NCBI RefSeq assembly: GCF_025094135.1
Contig: NW_026252442.1
Location: 30,448 to 94,447 of the forward strand
DNA: 64,000 nucleotides
Reading direction: 5' to 3'
Source of the DNA: Mucor mucedo
Lineage: Eukaryota; Mucoromycota; Mucoromycetes; Mucorales; Mucoraceae
Position 1 is the stretch's first letter; every line of letters begins with the position of its first letter. A model generated the notes under the pieces. It ran no database searches, was not told the DNA's origin, and saw nothing but the letters and a program-made list of their open reading frames with translations. Of the stretch, positions 1 to 10,076 are shown in pieces. A program made the translations under genes and the position numbers.

Positions 1-298
1 ATTATCATTTTGGCAGAAAATGGGAAGAAATATCACATGCTTGCCTCTCCAAAAACCATTCAATGTGTACTTACAGACCAACCTACTGGAACGTGGAAAT
101 TGCCAATTTCTAATGACAGAGAAGCTCAAAATTGACTTGAGCAAGCTTTTTTGTCTCGTGTATACTGCGGAGATTATAATGCTTTATTCTTTCATTAAAA
201 ACAAGCAAAAACTTTATTAAGAAAGTAGTAATAGGTATTATGATGAATGTTAAAGGCATTTTTTGGTATACAGTGATGAAAAATAAAAAAACGAACAT

Positions 299-799
299 TC
301 ATTTTGATAAGTACTTGGAAAATATCTCTTTTGCTTTTTTGTTGGCGTTGGATATACAAGTTGTCATGGAATCAGCTAATTTTTGTAATTTTTGACTAAG
401 CTCCATGTTGTTGATAATAGATATTGATTGACCTTGTTCCATATCTAAAATTTGCTTGATTATTTCTTTTATCTTATTATCATTCAACTGTACGTATAAA
501 TTATTGAAAGTCTTCATCTCTACACGAGCATTAGCACCATCTGCTATCACAGCAAGGGCAATACTTTGGAACATCAATGATAGCTTTTGCGATTGTGAAT
601 CCAAACTCTGGTTAGAGTCATAGTTATACAGTGTCCAAATAGTATAAGGCTGAAAAGTCATGTCAGTAGAAAGGGAACTAAACGATCTGCAAAGGGTGTA
701 TGCAGACATACAGTGAAACTTGCTGCGCAGTTGTCTTAATTGCGACAAGTTCAACATTAATATAAATAAATTTATATCGTGAAACTGCGAATGGCTCAT
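299..799 (-). pseudogene. Uncharacterised ORF reading antisense into an 18S rRNA piece
   Basis: The open frame is 166 codons. Its first dozen residues (MSHSQFHDINLF) are simply the antisense of the 18S rRNA fragment at about 760-844. The rest, below about 750, has a more protein-like composition with a helical C-terminal half rich in Lys, Asn and Ile. I recognise no family. Because the start lies in ribosomal sequence, the real gene, if there is one, has lost or lies without its own 5' end. I treat this as a relic rather than a working gene. Confidence 0.25.
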
Positions 800-844
800 T
801 AAATCAGTTATGATCTACGTGACATATTCTTTACTACTTGGATG
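760..844 (+). rRNA. 18S rRNA fragment (5' region, degenerate)
   Basis: The stretch contains the near-universal eukaryotic 18S segment GTGAAACTGCGAATGGCTCA (from about 779) followed by TTAAATCAGTTAT. It is preceded by an AT-rich helix like that found about 60-80 nt into 18S genes, and a diverged match ends at TTACTACTTGGAT. Only about 85 nt are present, with several substitutions after CAGTTAT. It is therefore a displaced or decayed piece, not a working rRNA gene. Confidence 0.85.
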
Positions 845-1913
845 ATAGCTTGCTGGCTATTTTCATTAAATTTTCCAGTTTGTCCAAATTACCATCGTCA
901 CATAGTACTATTTGTTCATTAATAGCTTCTGTAAATGGTTTGCTAGACCTTTCTTGTAAAGACGCACCACTGTAGATTCCTCGATGACCCCAGATTTGGC
1001 TTGACAATGCTTAAATCGCATGTTGTAGTCTCCAACCGTTCCATTTTCCTTCATCGATATGGCGAATAGCTTGTTGGATGTTTCGGACTTGGCTTCGTTA
1101 ATATCCTTTCCATAAGCTCTAATCAGCGTGTCTCTGATTTGATTCCATCGTGCATATTTCTTATTGTCCAGATGATTAATTTGCAATTCCTTTTTCATGG
1201 GTTCGGAAAGACAACCTGGAAGTAAACGAGCCCAATTGGTATCTAGGTTCATGTCATTGGTCGCTACTATATTTTCGAATTCCTCTACACATGCTTCGAT
1301 ATTCTTAAACACTCTTCTTTTGGTGCTTAATACATGCGATTTCCACTGGAAAAGAAAAGGGATACCCGCAGGTACAAAGGCGTGGGAGTCATTACTAAGA
1401 ACCTTGGAGCATTTCATCATTAATTCGAGAGTGCTTGTTAACATACGATGTTTTCGCTGAACATCCTTCAACACTTCTTCATCATCACCATTGCTGGCCA
1501 ATACAAGCTGGATTGAATTCAAATTCATCTTTGCGCGAATTTTCTTCCATTTCCAATGCCTCATTGTATACAGGATTTGATTCATTCATTCGTACAATAT
1601 CCTCATCCAATTCCATGAAAGAAATTTCGGCGTCTTCAGCCTCCAAATCCTCGAAATTGTTGTTCAAACCCAAGTTGTCATTACTGTCAATTGGGACGGA
1701 ATCCTGTGGATTCTCATTATTACAGATACCCTCAGATCGCTCACTGGGATTGATGCCACTTCTCGTCGTAGAAGTCTCTTCGTTGGAGTCTTGTCCGATA
1801 GAACTTCTTGTATTCTTCTTGGGAGTGGAGTAAGCCATATTAAGATTTAAGGTTTTGTTAGTCCCATGAATTAATTGAAATCGCCCCTTTGTTTTCGATA
1901 ATCGTATTGGCAA
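845..1913 (-). pseudogene. Ty3/gypsy-like retrotransposon Gag, broken
   Basis: Two overlapping minus-strand frames make up one Gag-like protein. An N-terminal low-complexity acidic part is at 1485-1913 (plausible start MAYSTPKK near 1839). A capsid-like part is at 908-1585. The second part has the usual retroelement gag layout: a W..R..L....YG segment (ARWNQIRDTLIRAYGK) followed by a helix-rich region ending in LYKKGLANHLQKL. The frames are offset, so a frameshift lies near 1490-1580. The C-terminal part continues in yet another frame below 908. No zinc knuckle, protease or reverse transcriptase follows, so the element is truncated. It sits between an 18S and a 28S fragment. Confidence 0.6.
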
Positions 1914-2018
1914 ACTTTATAGATTCTTCATTCAAGTAAATCGAAACGTTTTCTTTAGGAAAAACGAATTTCAGTGTTGGAGCCTAATTCTACCACTCCG
2001 TTTGTAGTCGCTGCATGA

Positions 2019-2471
2019 TTATCGATTCTTAAACTGGAAGTAATTAACCAAGTTAAATGTCAAAAGGCCAATTTTTAGTTTGGTTATATTGTCTTCTTCA
2101 ACAGCAGCGGTTGTAATCCATCCGTACTTCGTTTCTTTTTTAGGGAAGGATGACTGGCTTAAGGTTGACTTGGTTCTTCTTTCGAAATGAGCATCAACAA
2201 TTCGAAGCCTACCATAGGGCTCCAAGCCATTTACCAATAGTGCTGCATATTCATATATAATCACCGCTCCAGAAAAAAGTTGTGGAATTGCATATCTGAG
2301 TTGTGGAAATTGAATCCAGTCTTTACTTATCATACAGACGGTAGATTTAGACAGTTCAACATATTTTGTATCGTTCGATACATAATCTTTGGCTTGTTTT
2401 AAATCAGCCACTTTTTGTTCAATAAGGTGGAGGAAGGGGACACCCACTCTGCAACTTTCCAAAGCTATCAA
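2019..2471 (-). CDS. Hypothetical protein (150 codons)
   Basis: This is a single open frame of normal composition, including a hydrophobic segment (LFSGAVIIYEYAALLV) and the motif EPYGRLRIVDAHFERR. I do not recognise a family. On the minus strand an AG acceptor lies just upstream of CAAGAGTATTCACAATAC. A GT donor lies inside the 28S fragment, and splicing between them would extend the frame into antisense rRNA, so the true 5' end is unclear. The gene sits between the Gag relic and the 28S piece and may be part of the same decayed insertion. Confidence 0.3.
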   Translation of the reverse strand: MIALESCRVGVPFLHLIEQKVADLKQAKDYVSNDTKYVELSKSTVCMISKDWIQFPQLRYAIPQLFSGAVIIYEYAALLVNGLEPYGRLRIVDAHFERRTKSTLSQSSFPKKETKYGWITTAAVEEDNITKLKIGLLTFNLVNYFQFKNR

Positions 2472-2569
2472 GTATTGTGAATACTCTTGCTAAATGTCCA
2501 CAGAACGTGAGTACCGTCATTTAATAATACAAATCTTATAGTTTACCTGAGTCAGAGCATCATAGAGGG

Positions 2570-2744
2570 TGAAAATTCCGTCTTTGACCAGAGCTGTTGT
2601 CTTTTGTGATACATTTTCAAAGAGTCAGTTTGTTTGGGAATGCAGCCTAAATTGGGTGGTAAATCTCACCTAAAGCTAAATATTTGCGAGAGACCGATAG
2701 CGAACAAGCACCGTGAGGGAAAGATGAAAAGAACTTTGAAAAGA
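2570..2744 (+). rRNA. 28S rRNA fragment (5' domain, degenerate)
   Basis: The sequence follows the eukaryotic 28S D1 region in order: CATAGAGGGTGAAAATTCCG, then TTTGGGAATGCAGCC, then GGGTGGTAAAT, then GAGACCGATAGCGAACAAG and GTGAGGGAAAGATGAAAAG. The match stops at GAACTTTGAAAAGA near 2744 and does not continue into the next conserved segment. There are scattered substitutions. It has the same orientation as the 18S piece but is only about 1.7 kb from it, with no 5.8S or ITS between. It is a relic. Confidence 0.9.
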
Positions 2745-3255
2745 AAAAAAACATGTGAGAATTTAGTCATTATAACTTGAGTATGTTAAATACTTTGAGA
2801 CTCATTTCCTCTTTTGTTTAATTCTTTTAAGGCCTCGGCCTGTCTTTTTGTAGGTGCAACGTTAGTTAAAAAGAGATTAATATTGATACTATTTTATTTC
2901 AACTGAAAGAAAGGCAAATGAAGAACGCCAAGAAATTTTTTTCACTTTGTAAACAAATAGATTGACGTCAGCACTTGATTGTGAGTCTAGAAAGCACATT
3001 ATGATCATGCATAATTTTGAAGGAAAAGGCACTTCATTTTAGATCCAGCTTTTCTTTGAGCAATGAGTGTCTGTAGCGGACTATGTAAGGTGGATCAAGC
3101 ATCCTGTTTCGTTTGTTGAGAGATGATTGTCCGTTGAACCAAATATGCCGTACCATACATTCTAGTTGATATCGCTATCAAGAGATAAAGCTTTGTAATA
3201 ATCAATAATGATAAATGGGGCTCCCCTTCGGCGTCGCTGATCCCATTTTTTTGCA

Positions 3256-3533
3256 GGCGTATCAGACGATGTCCTCCAACTATATATTTTTTGACCTACG
3301 CTACGCTGCGGTAAAAATACGTGGTTCCCGGAGGATCCATCATTCCATTCGATTTAAGCAAATAGCCATACCGGCCTGTAATAAGTAGTGAAAGAAGTTG
3401 AAAGTGTACGTTTTTTTAAAAGAAGTTTTTATGATATTTACATTTCCCAATATAGTAATTTTTGACTTCTTTTTTTTTTGTCTCAATACCAAAGGCATTT
3501 ACACTACGTATTACACACTTCGTCTGATACGCC
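3256..3533. repeat. Possible MITE with 14-bp terminal inverted repeats
   Basis: GGCGTATCAGACGA at 3256-3269 is perfectly inverted at 3520-3533 (TCGTCTGATACGCC), bounding a 278-bp non-coding segment. No clear target-site duplication is visible. The inner sequence has no open frame of note. Confidence 0.4.
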
Positions 3534-3650
3534 AAGAAGAAGTGAAAATAGAAACAATATAGAAGAAAGTAACAATTTTATTAGAAACTGCGGTATGTAA
3601 TGTGATTAAAAGAGATAGAAGTACAAGGTAATTTATAAATAAGTGATTGT

Positions 3651-4507
3651 TTACAAGGAAAAACCAATGGCTGCAACAGCAGCAGCAGCAGCAGCGATGG
3701 GAAGCATACCAGCATAGAGGTTATTGGCAGCACTTGTAGTACTGCTACTACTGGTAGGAGAAGCCCCATGAGCTGAAGCAGTGGCGGTGCCCTTCATAGC
3801 AATAGCATCTGCAGCGGCTTGAGTAGCGTTCTTGACAATGAGAAGAGTAGGGGCAGGCTCACCAGATACTGCAGGGGGAATGCTAGTCCAATTTGCAGTT
3901 CCAACCTCACTGTATAAAATAATTGAGAGGGTTAGATTTTCACACAACTTAGAACTTGTATTTAGTCATTATGTTTAACTAACCATGTCTGAATAATAGG
4001 AAAGTACAATGTAACATTGGATTGAGCAGATAAATCAACGTTGGGTACAGTCAAGCTTAAAGGGAAATCAAGAGCATCCTCAGGAGAAAGTTTTCCACCA
4101 AACCAAGTAATTGTTTCTACAGAAGCATTTGAACTGTCGCGATAAGTAGTAGTCAAGTTCTATTTGACTTTTTAATTAGTATACAATATATTTTTTTGGA
4201 GATTTATTCATGACATAAACATACCCAGTTAGGGACGGATTGAGCAGTAAGAGCAGTAATTTCTTTAGGAATGGTAACAAAGATACTAGTGGTAGAAGAT
4301 CCGTTACAGCCATGAGGAACATGGAACGATGTGCTCAAGTTTTGGCCAGGCTGTTATTATTATAGCGCGCTTAGATATACAATGACTTTATTGTCTGAAT
4401 GAGATGAATAGACTTACCTCCGCATACTTTGGTGACAAAGTGACATGAGCACTAACAGTAGAGAGAGCCAAAGCTAAAGCAGATAAAGCAGCGCGAGTAA
4501 AGACCAT
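3651..4507 (-). CDS. Secreted GPI-anchored YcnI/DUF1775-domain protein
   Basis: The model has four exons: 4418-4507, 4225-4350, 3984-4159 and 3651-3909, joined in frame to 216 aa. The N-terminus is a signal peptide whose likely cleavage site (VSA|HVTLSPKYAEPGQ) puts a histidine at the mature N-terminus, as in bacterial YcnI copper-binding proteins. The domain continues with the family motifs FHVPHGCNGSST and QTCEVGTANWTSIP, the latter split by intron 3. A Ser-rich stretch follows, and the protein ends in a hydrophobic Ala-rich tail (AAAAAVAAIGFSL), which fits GPI anchoring at the cell surface. The domain call is firm; copper binding is inferred from bacterial relatives. TATA-like and pyrimidine-rich sequence lies upstream of 4507. 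Confidence 0.85.
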
Positions 4508-7418
4508 AATTGTAATATGCAAAGAGGATAGAAGAAAGGGATAATACTTTAATATAAGTCGTGCTTAACATTCGTCTTTTATAAGAATTATAAAAGTGTA
4601 GCGAAATTAGCTCAATGACCAATAGATCGTATCCAAAGCCTTTTAAGATCCGATGAGTACATCTCTTTTGTACCTCTTTAAACTCAATTTTCAGGACCGT
4701 GTTCCATCGCAGGTACTGGGAGCACAATCATGTTATCATAACAAAAACTGATGAAACGTCAATTGGCTTCATTACCATGTAAAAAAGGTGTTGTCTCCTC
4801 CTTCCGACTTATTACCCCTGAACTTGACAACAGGGTTCTTATATACCTGCTACGCCAAATGGAATGTTCGAAATGCAATGTGAGGTAGTTAAAAAAAAAG
4901 TTCAAATAGCATCATAAACATGTCTTATTGGAAGCCGGAACATTTCTCAAGGTTTCTTGTAGTCTTTCTTGTCCTGCAAATCAAAAGACAAACCGTAGCA
5001 TAAATTTCTCATTTTGGTGTAACCGCGCTCCAAATCACGAATGAAAATTTAACAATACTTTATGTCGTGTAACACAGCGTTATAAAAATGAAACATTTGA
5101 GTCATCTATTGTGCAAAGACACACGAATAAACACGAAATATTTCGTTTATTCTTGGTTTTTTTGTTTAGAAAAATACAACACAGTAAAATCTTACTGTAT
5201 CTTTTTTTTAAAAAAGTACAGCTACCAATATGCATCAAGTTGGCGCAACCATGCAAAAAAGGAAAAAAAAAAAAAAAAAAAAGACGGGTCCCTGAATAAC
5301 TAAAAAATTTTGGAGATGGAAATTTAAGGATACCTGTGATTATATGTCTTGGGTTAAATCAATCAGCGAAATCGATGCGTAGAATAATAATAATCAGCTG
5401 TTGTTACATAAAATGAGCAAGTTTACATTGATCACATAACAAAGTTCCTCTCATTTTGTTTTGTTTTTGGGGAGCTTCTATGCGAGATAATCCTGAACAG
5501 CTTGCAGATCCTTTCAAAATAACAAAAAAAAAACATTACGAGTTATTCGTCATCATATTAGTTTAAACTGTGACTAGTCCTTTGTGGTAATTTTGATAAT
5601 CAACTCTCCCGTAAATTAGTCAAGGTTCCGCTGTCCAATCGCACACTTAACAGGCTTCCGATATTATATAATTACCAAAAGTCATAGATTGACAAAAAGG
5701 AGTAGTTTTCCTAGTAACTTCGTTTTATTATCAATGTCCTTGTATTTTTGAACTTTCAAATGGTGGCTCATAGCTTACACCATAATTTTACAGATAAAGA
5801 ACTCCGGGTTTCAATTTGATTGGCTGTCTAGTTATCACGTTGAAAGAGAAGCTCACCGGTGAACAGGAAGAAATGACAAGAAACCATGCCATCCCGTAGC
5901 TGGCTCAAATAATGCAAGTAGGACATACGTTCATGCCAGATGGTAATTAATTACAACGAGCTAACTCGCTTAATGATAATTGGGATCTTTTCCGCCCTAT
6001 TCACCAAAAAGAAAGATGCGTGCATGGATATCATTTAAAGCGCCCAACAATAAACATTGTATTTAAAATGAGACTGTCGAAGAGAAAACAGAATGACGAC
6101 GTTTAACACAATCTTTGGATACCCTTGAAAACTCACTTAAATTAACCTGATACAGCATTTTAGCAATATGTCATTCTGTCCCCCTTTTTTTATAGTTATT
6201 TATTTGTTAGCTGATTTATGATATGGGGATCTACCAATGCCAGATCCACGAGATCAAGGAAAAATTTTGCTAGAAAGGGTTAATTTAAGTTTGTCTTGAT
6301 TAATGGCGGATGTCGCCTTGTCGTTAGAAACCAAGAAGTCTAAATGATACTAAGGAGATGTAATATGGGCATCATTTATATTATATCCATCCACTTTATC
6401 CAAGAAGAGTTTTGGGTCTATCAGAAAGCTTGCATTGCATGAATAACTGATTAATGATTTTACATGTAACTATCTTTTTATTAGGTTGAATGATTAGCCA
6501 AATAACATTTGTAAATACTATCTTTGAGCAAGGATATTATGTAAATCAAAATAAAATTAAAGTGTACCTTATTTTTTGGTACCTGAATAAAAGCAAATTT
6601 ATCAACGATATGTGACACCTTTTTTTAAAAGATATTTGATATCTCTCTTTACTCAAGACACTGATTTAAAGTTGTCTGGATAATATACATGAGCAGGTGA
6701 ATTATTTTAGAAAAGCATTCCATAAAAAAACAAGGAAAAAATTATGATAGGCCTAATGAGCAAAGAGCCAGTAAGAAAGAAGAACCAAGGTGATTAGCAG
6801 TTAAATAACACGTTCACCCATGACTATGTATGGCCCTTTTAAACAATACCTATATCTATTTATCTACCTTTAAAATTTTTAAGGGCACATGGTGGGCTCT
6901 ATTGTTTATTAATGAACGGGAGATCAATGTTGCAAGAATAACACCCAAAATGTTTCTTTTTTTTTTAATAAAGCGCAATTATTAGGAGAATAATAGGGAA
7001 AGAAAAAAAAGGCTAAAAGATGCTTTTTCAGTTCCCCCAGGAACTCTTTCCAACTCGTTTCATGGTTATCATATACACTTGCTTTATAAGAGTCTTTATG
7101 ATAATAGGATTCATAAAAATGACGGTTCATTTTGATAAAACAAGAATTTTTCAAATAATCAGCATTAAATAAGATCTACATCAGAAACCCTGAAGATACT
7201 AGATGCACGGGAGACAATGAGCAATTGATCTACCTCCTCACTCATTGTCATTTTATTCATTGATGATACGTTCTCCACTGTCCCCATTCATAAATATAGC
7301 GCTCATTTGCATGCCTATGTTTTTCATTTACTTATAAGAACGAGAATATTTAATCGATAATAGAAATTATAAGAATAGTAATAAAAAAAAACCTTACTTT
7401 TACCTTTTCCACATTTAA
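4508..7418. other. Gene-free AT-rich region
   Basis: No open frame in this 2.9 kb looks like protein, and I see no conserved motif, tRNA or rRNA. Poly-A tracts occur near 5265-5281 and 7009. The short open frames at 4452-4727, 5088-5303 and 6924-7154 are AT-rich and biased to Phe and Lys, as expected by chance. The first few hundred bases are probably the promoter of the gene ending at 3651. Confidence 0.5.
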
Positions 7419-7586
7419 ATGTCAAGTTATAAAATCCCTGTTATCAACGCCAAATTAATTTGTGATTCAAGGGGCCAGCCCGTTTTTATTGTGAAGGAAG
7501 ATGAAGAATACGACGAGGAAAAAATGCTCTATTATCCACCCATGTCACGGTCTACTAATACAGAAGGTTTGGTGAATTCTGTCTGA
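7419..7586 (+). CDS. Small hypothetical protein (55 aa)
   Basis: An uninterrupted frame begins with ATG after a pyrimidine-rich leader, which is how genes in this genome usually start. The product begins MSSYKIPVINAKLICDSRGQ and ends in an acidic and Tyr-rich half. Composition is balanced, unlike the surrounding AT-biased chance frames. An AATAAAATC-like signal lies about 70 bp after the stop. There is no recognised family and no sign of an intron. It could also be a fragment of a longer gene. Confidence 0.4.
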   Translation: MSSYKIPVINAKLICDSRGQPVFIVKEDEEYDEEKMLYYPPMSRSTNTEGLVNSV

Positions 7587-8058
7587 TCAAAACCAGTTTA
7601 TCTATATGACAGAACATACTTGTACATTTAAAAAAAGTTTTACGAAATAATAATAAAATCATTCCATTTAGAACATATAAGGAATCAGTGCAATTGAGAT
7701 TGTGTGCGTGTATGCGTTTGGATGTATTATTAAGTGTTTTAGCCTTGGTAAATAATGAAAGCCAAAAAAAATTATCGTTTGATTGTAATCATTACTTTTA
7801 ATACACGCCAATGTCCTGCTTCATTGTAGTTTCCCAAAATGAAACATGCACGGTCGCCGATTCAAAATCCAGTTTGGGGTGAAAAAAGCCTTCTACTTTT
7901 TGTAAAAGTGTAACACTGAATATTACTGTCATGGTTTTTTATCCTAAAAAGGTGTAATGCATCCGCATATAAGAAAAACAAGTTTAAATTGATAGCCTTT
8001 TTTTTTTGTTTGTTTCTTTTTTTTTTATTTACTTATTTTTCTATCTCACTTACCTAGG

Positions 8059-9546
8059 ATGAGTTTAGCCGAAGGAAAAAGCGAGGTATTTGAAATTCCA
8101 GATTTCACAGACCAAGCCGTGGTACGAGACAAACTACAGACGACGGTATGGCCCAATGAGTTGGAGCAAGACTATGGCTGGACTTTGGGTGCGCCGACAT
8201 GGGCAGTGAAACCACTAGTTCAGAGCTGGGAAACATTTGATTGGTCTCGACCCCAACAAGAGATGAAGCGTTGGCATCACTATCGTATGAACGTGGATGG
8301 ATTACTTGTACATTATGTTCACGAACCTTCTACCCAGGAAAAGGCAATTCCTATTGTCTTGCTCCATGGCTGGCCTTCAACCTTTTTCGAGTTCCACAAA
8401 TTGATTGAGCCACTCCGAGATGGTACAGAGCAACCTTTTCATGTCGTCGTGCCTAGTTTACCAGGGTTTGGATTTTCCGAGGCTCCTAAAGTGAAAGGGT
8501 ATGGTGTAGCCAAAATGGCGGGTATGATTAACCGTCTGATGCTCCATTTGGGTTACCATAAATACAGTAAGTTAGCGTAAATATTCCGGAGAAAAAAAAC
8601 TCACCCAGAGATATTTAGTGTATCATGGTGGAGATTGGGGAGCGATTATAGGAAAATACATCGCGGTACATCATAATGATCATTGTAAAGCATTTCATAC
8701 GACTCTGCCGTTTGTTCTACCTCCCTTCCCTACACCAAGAAATTTGTTAATGTATCCATGGAAAGTAGTCAAGTTTTTCACAAGTTTAGTGGTAGGGTTT
8801 GATAGGGTGTATGGTAGCGGTAAAACAGTTTTAGGAGGCGCTACATTTGCCAATGCAGAACGGAATGGGGATTGTGGGTACAGAGCGATTCAAGGCACCA
8901 AACCTTATACGCTTGCATTTGGGCTCAGCGACAGTCCCGTAGCACTTCTCTGTAAGTTTGATATGGCAAGGGAAAAAAAAAGAAAGAGTATTAATAGGAT
9001 TATTTAGCGTGGATGTTGGAAAAGTATCATGATTGGACGTATCACCCCAAGGATCGCCAAGATACGGAAGGATTGCCACGTACGGTTACAGACGAAGAAT
9101 TCTTGACACAAGTGACGATTTATTGGATGACGAATACAATGTCTTCGTCGATTCGATTGTATTACGAGTGTTTACAACAGAAGGAGATGATGAAGGTTGT
9201 GTTACCACGGATTCAGATACCTGTTGCAGTCTGTGCATTTGCTCATGACATTTCAAGAGTAATTATTTAAAGAGATTACAAATCATGAACTTAAATAGAT
9301 TAACCCAATGACATTGCAATAGATGCCCAAGGATTGGCTGGAGACTTCGACTGATCTTCAGCAGTTCAGTGAAATGGAATCGGTATGTTTGTTTGCATAT
9401 ATTGCACGAGAAAGAAAAAAAACTCTAATTTTTTTTTATTATATAATTAGGGCGGGCACTTTCCGGGTTTAGAAGAACCAGAATTATTGTTGAATGATTT
9501 ACAGCGGTTTGGTAAAAAGATTCGACAAAAGCAGATCTTGGCATAA
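8059..9546 (+). CDS. Epoxide hydrolase (microsomal type, alpha/beta-hydrolase)
   Basis: The model has five exons: 8059-8566, 8619-8951, 9008-9258, 9323-9382 and 9451-9546, giving 415 aa. An N-terminal EHN domain (residues about 10-75, with WPNELEQDYGW) precedes an alpha/beta-hydrolase fold. Visible motifs are the oxyanion loop HGWP (103-106), the nucleophile Asp175 in GGDWG, the acid position Asp361 in AHD, and the catalytic histidine His387 in GGHFPGLEEPE. A Tyr in GTKPYTLAFGLSDSP is a likely epoxide-activating residue. The enzyme would open epoxides to diols. There is no N-terminal membrane anchor, so it is probably soluble. The acid residue is Asp where mammalian mEH has Glu. Introns are short and all GT-AG. 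Confidence 0.9.
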
Positions 9547-10076
9547 AAAAGGGATCGTCCAAACATTCCGTGAGGAACACGGACTAAGACAAATTAAAAG
9601 GCAACCGTCCTTGTGTTGTACAAAGCGTGTTTGTGGGAAATAAAATGATGACATGGGCTTTAAGTAAAAAATAAAAAGCAGCCATGGAACTATTTAAATC
9701 AGTTGATTTTTATCTATGAAACACACCAATAAGGAAACGATTCAAAGACACGAGCTGAAAAATAGTCTATTGTGTGGAGAAGTTTTTTTTTTCTGCAAAT
9801 CAAGGGGTGGCTGAAAAAAAAATGGCAGTGTATGATGCCATGTGCTCATTATGATTGAAACTGGAAAAACTCTAATCATTTTTTTTTTATTGTTACGGTT
9901 TAAAATTAACCGGGAATCAAACCGTGTGTGTTGCTTCTTCACAAAAAGTCACACATTTCGGGGAGGGGAGAAAACACTTAAACAGCGAAATTTAATTTTA
10001 TATTCTTTTTTTCCTCTCTTTTTTCTTTTTTTTTTTTATATTTATTTAATTTCTTTCCCCCCCTCTCATTTTATAA

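Noticed and set aside
20..220. Plus-strand ORF of 66 codons
   Set aside because: AT-driven frame with no coding character, overlapping other chance frames.
4452..4727. Minus-strand ORF of 91 codons
   Set aside because: It reads into the promoter and out-of-frame first exon of the DUF1775 gene.
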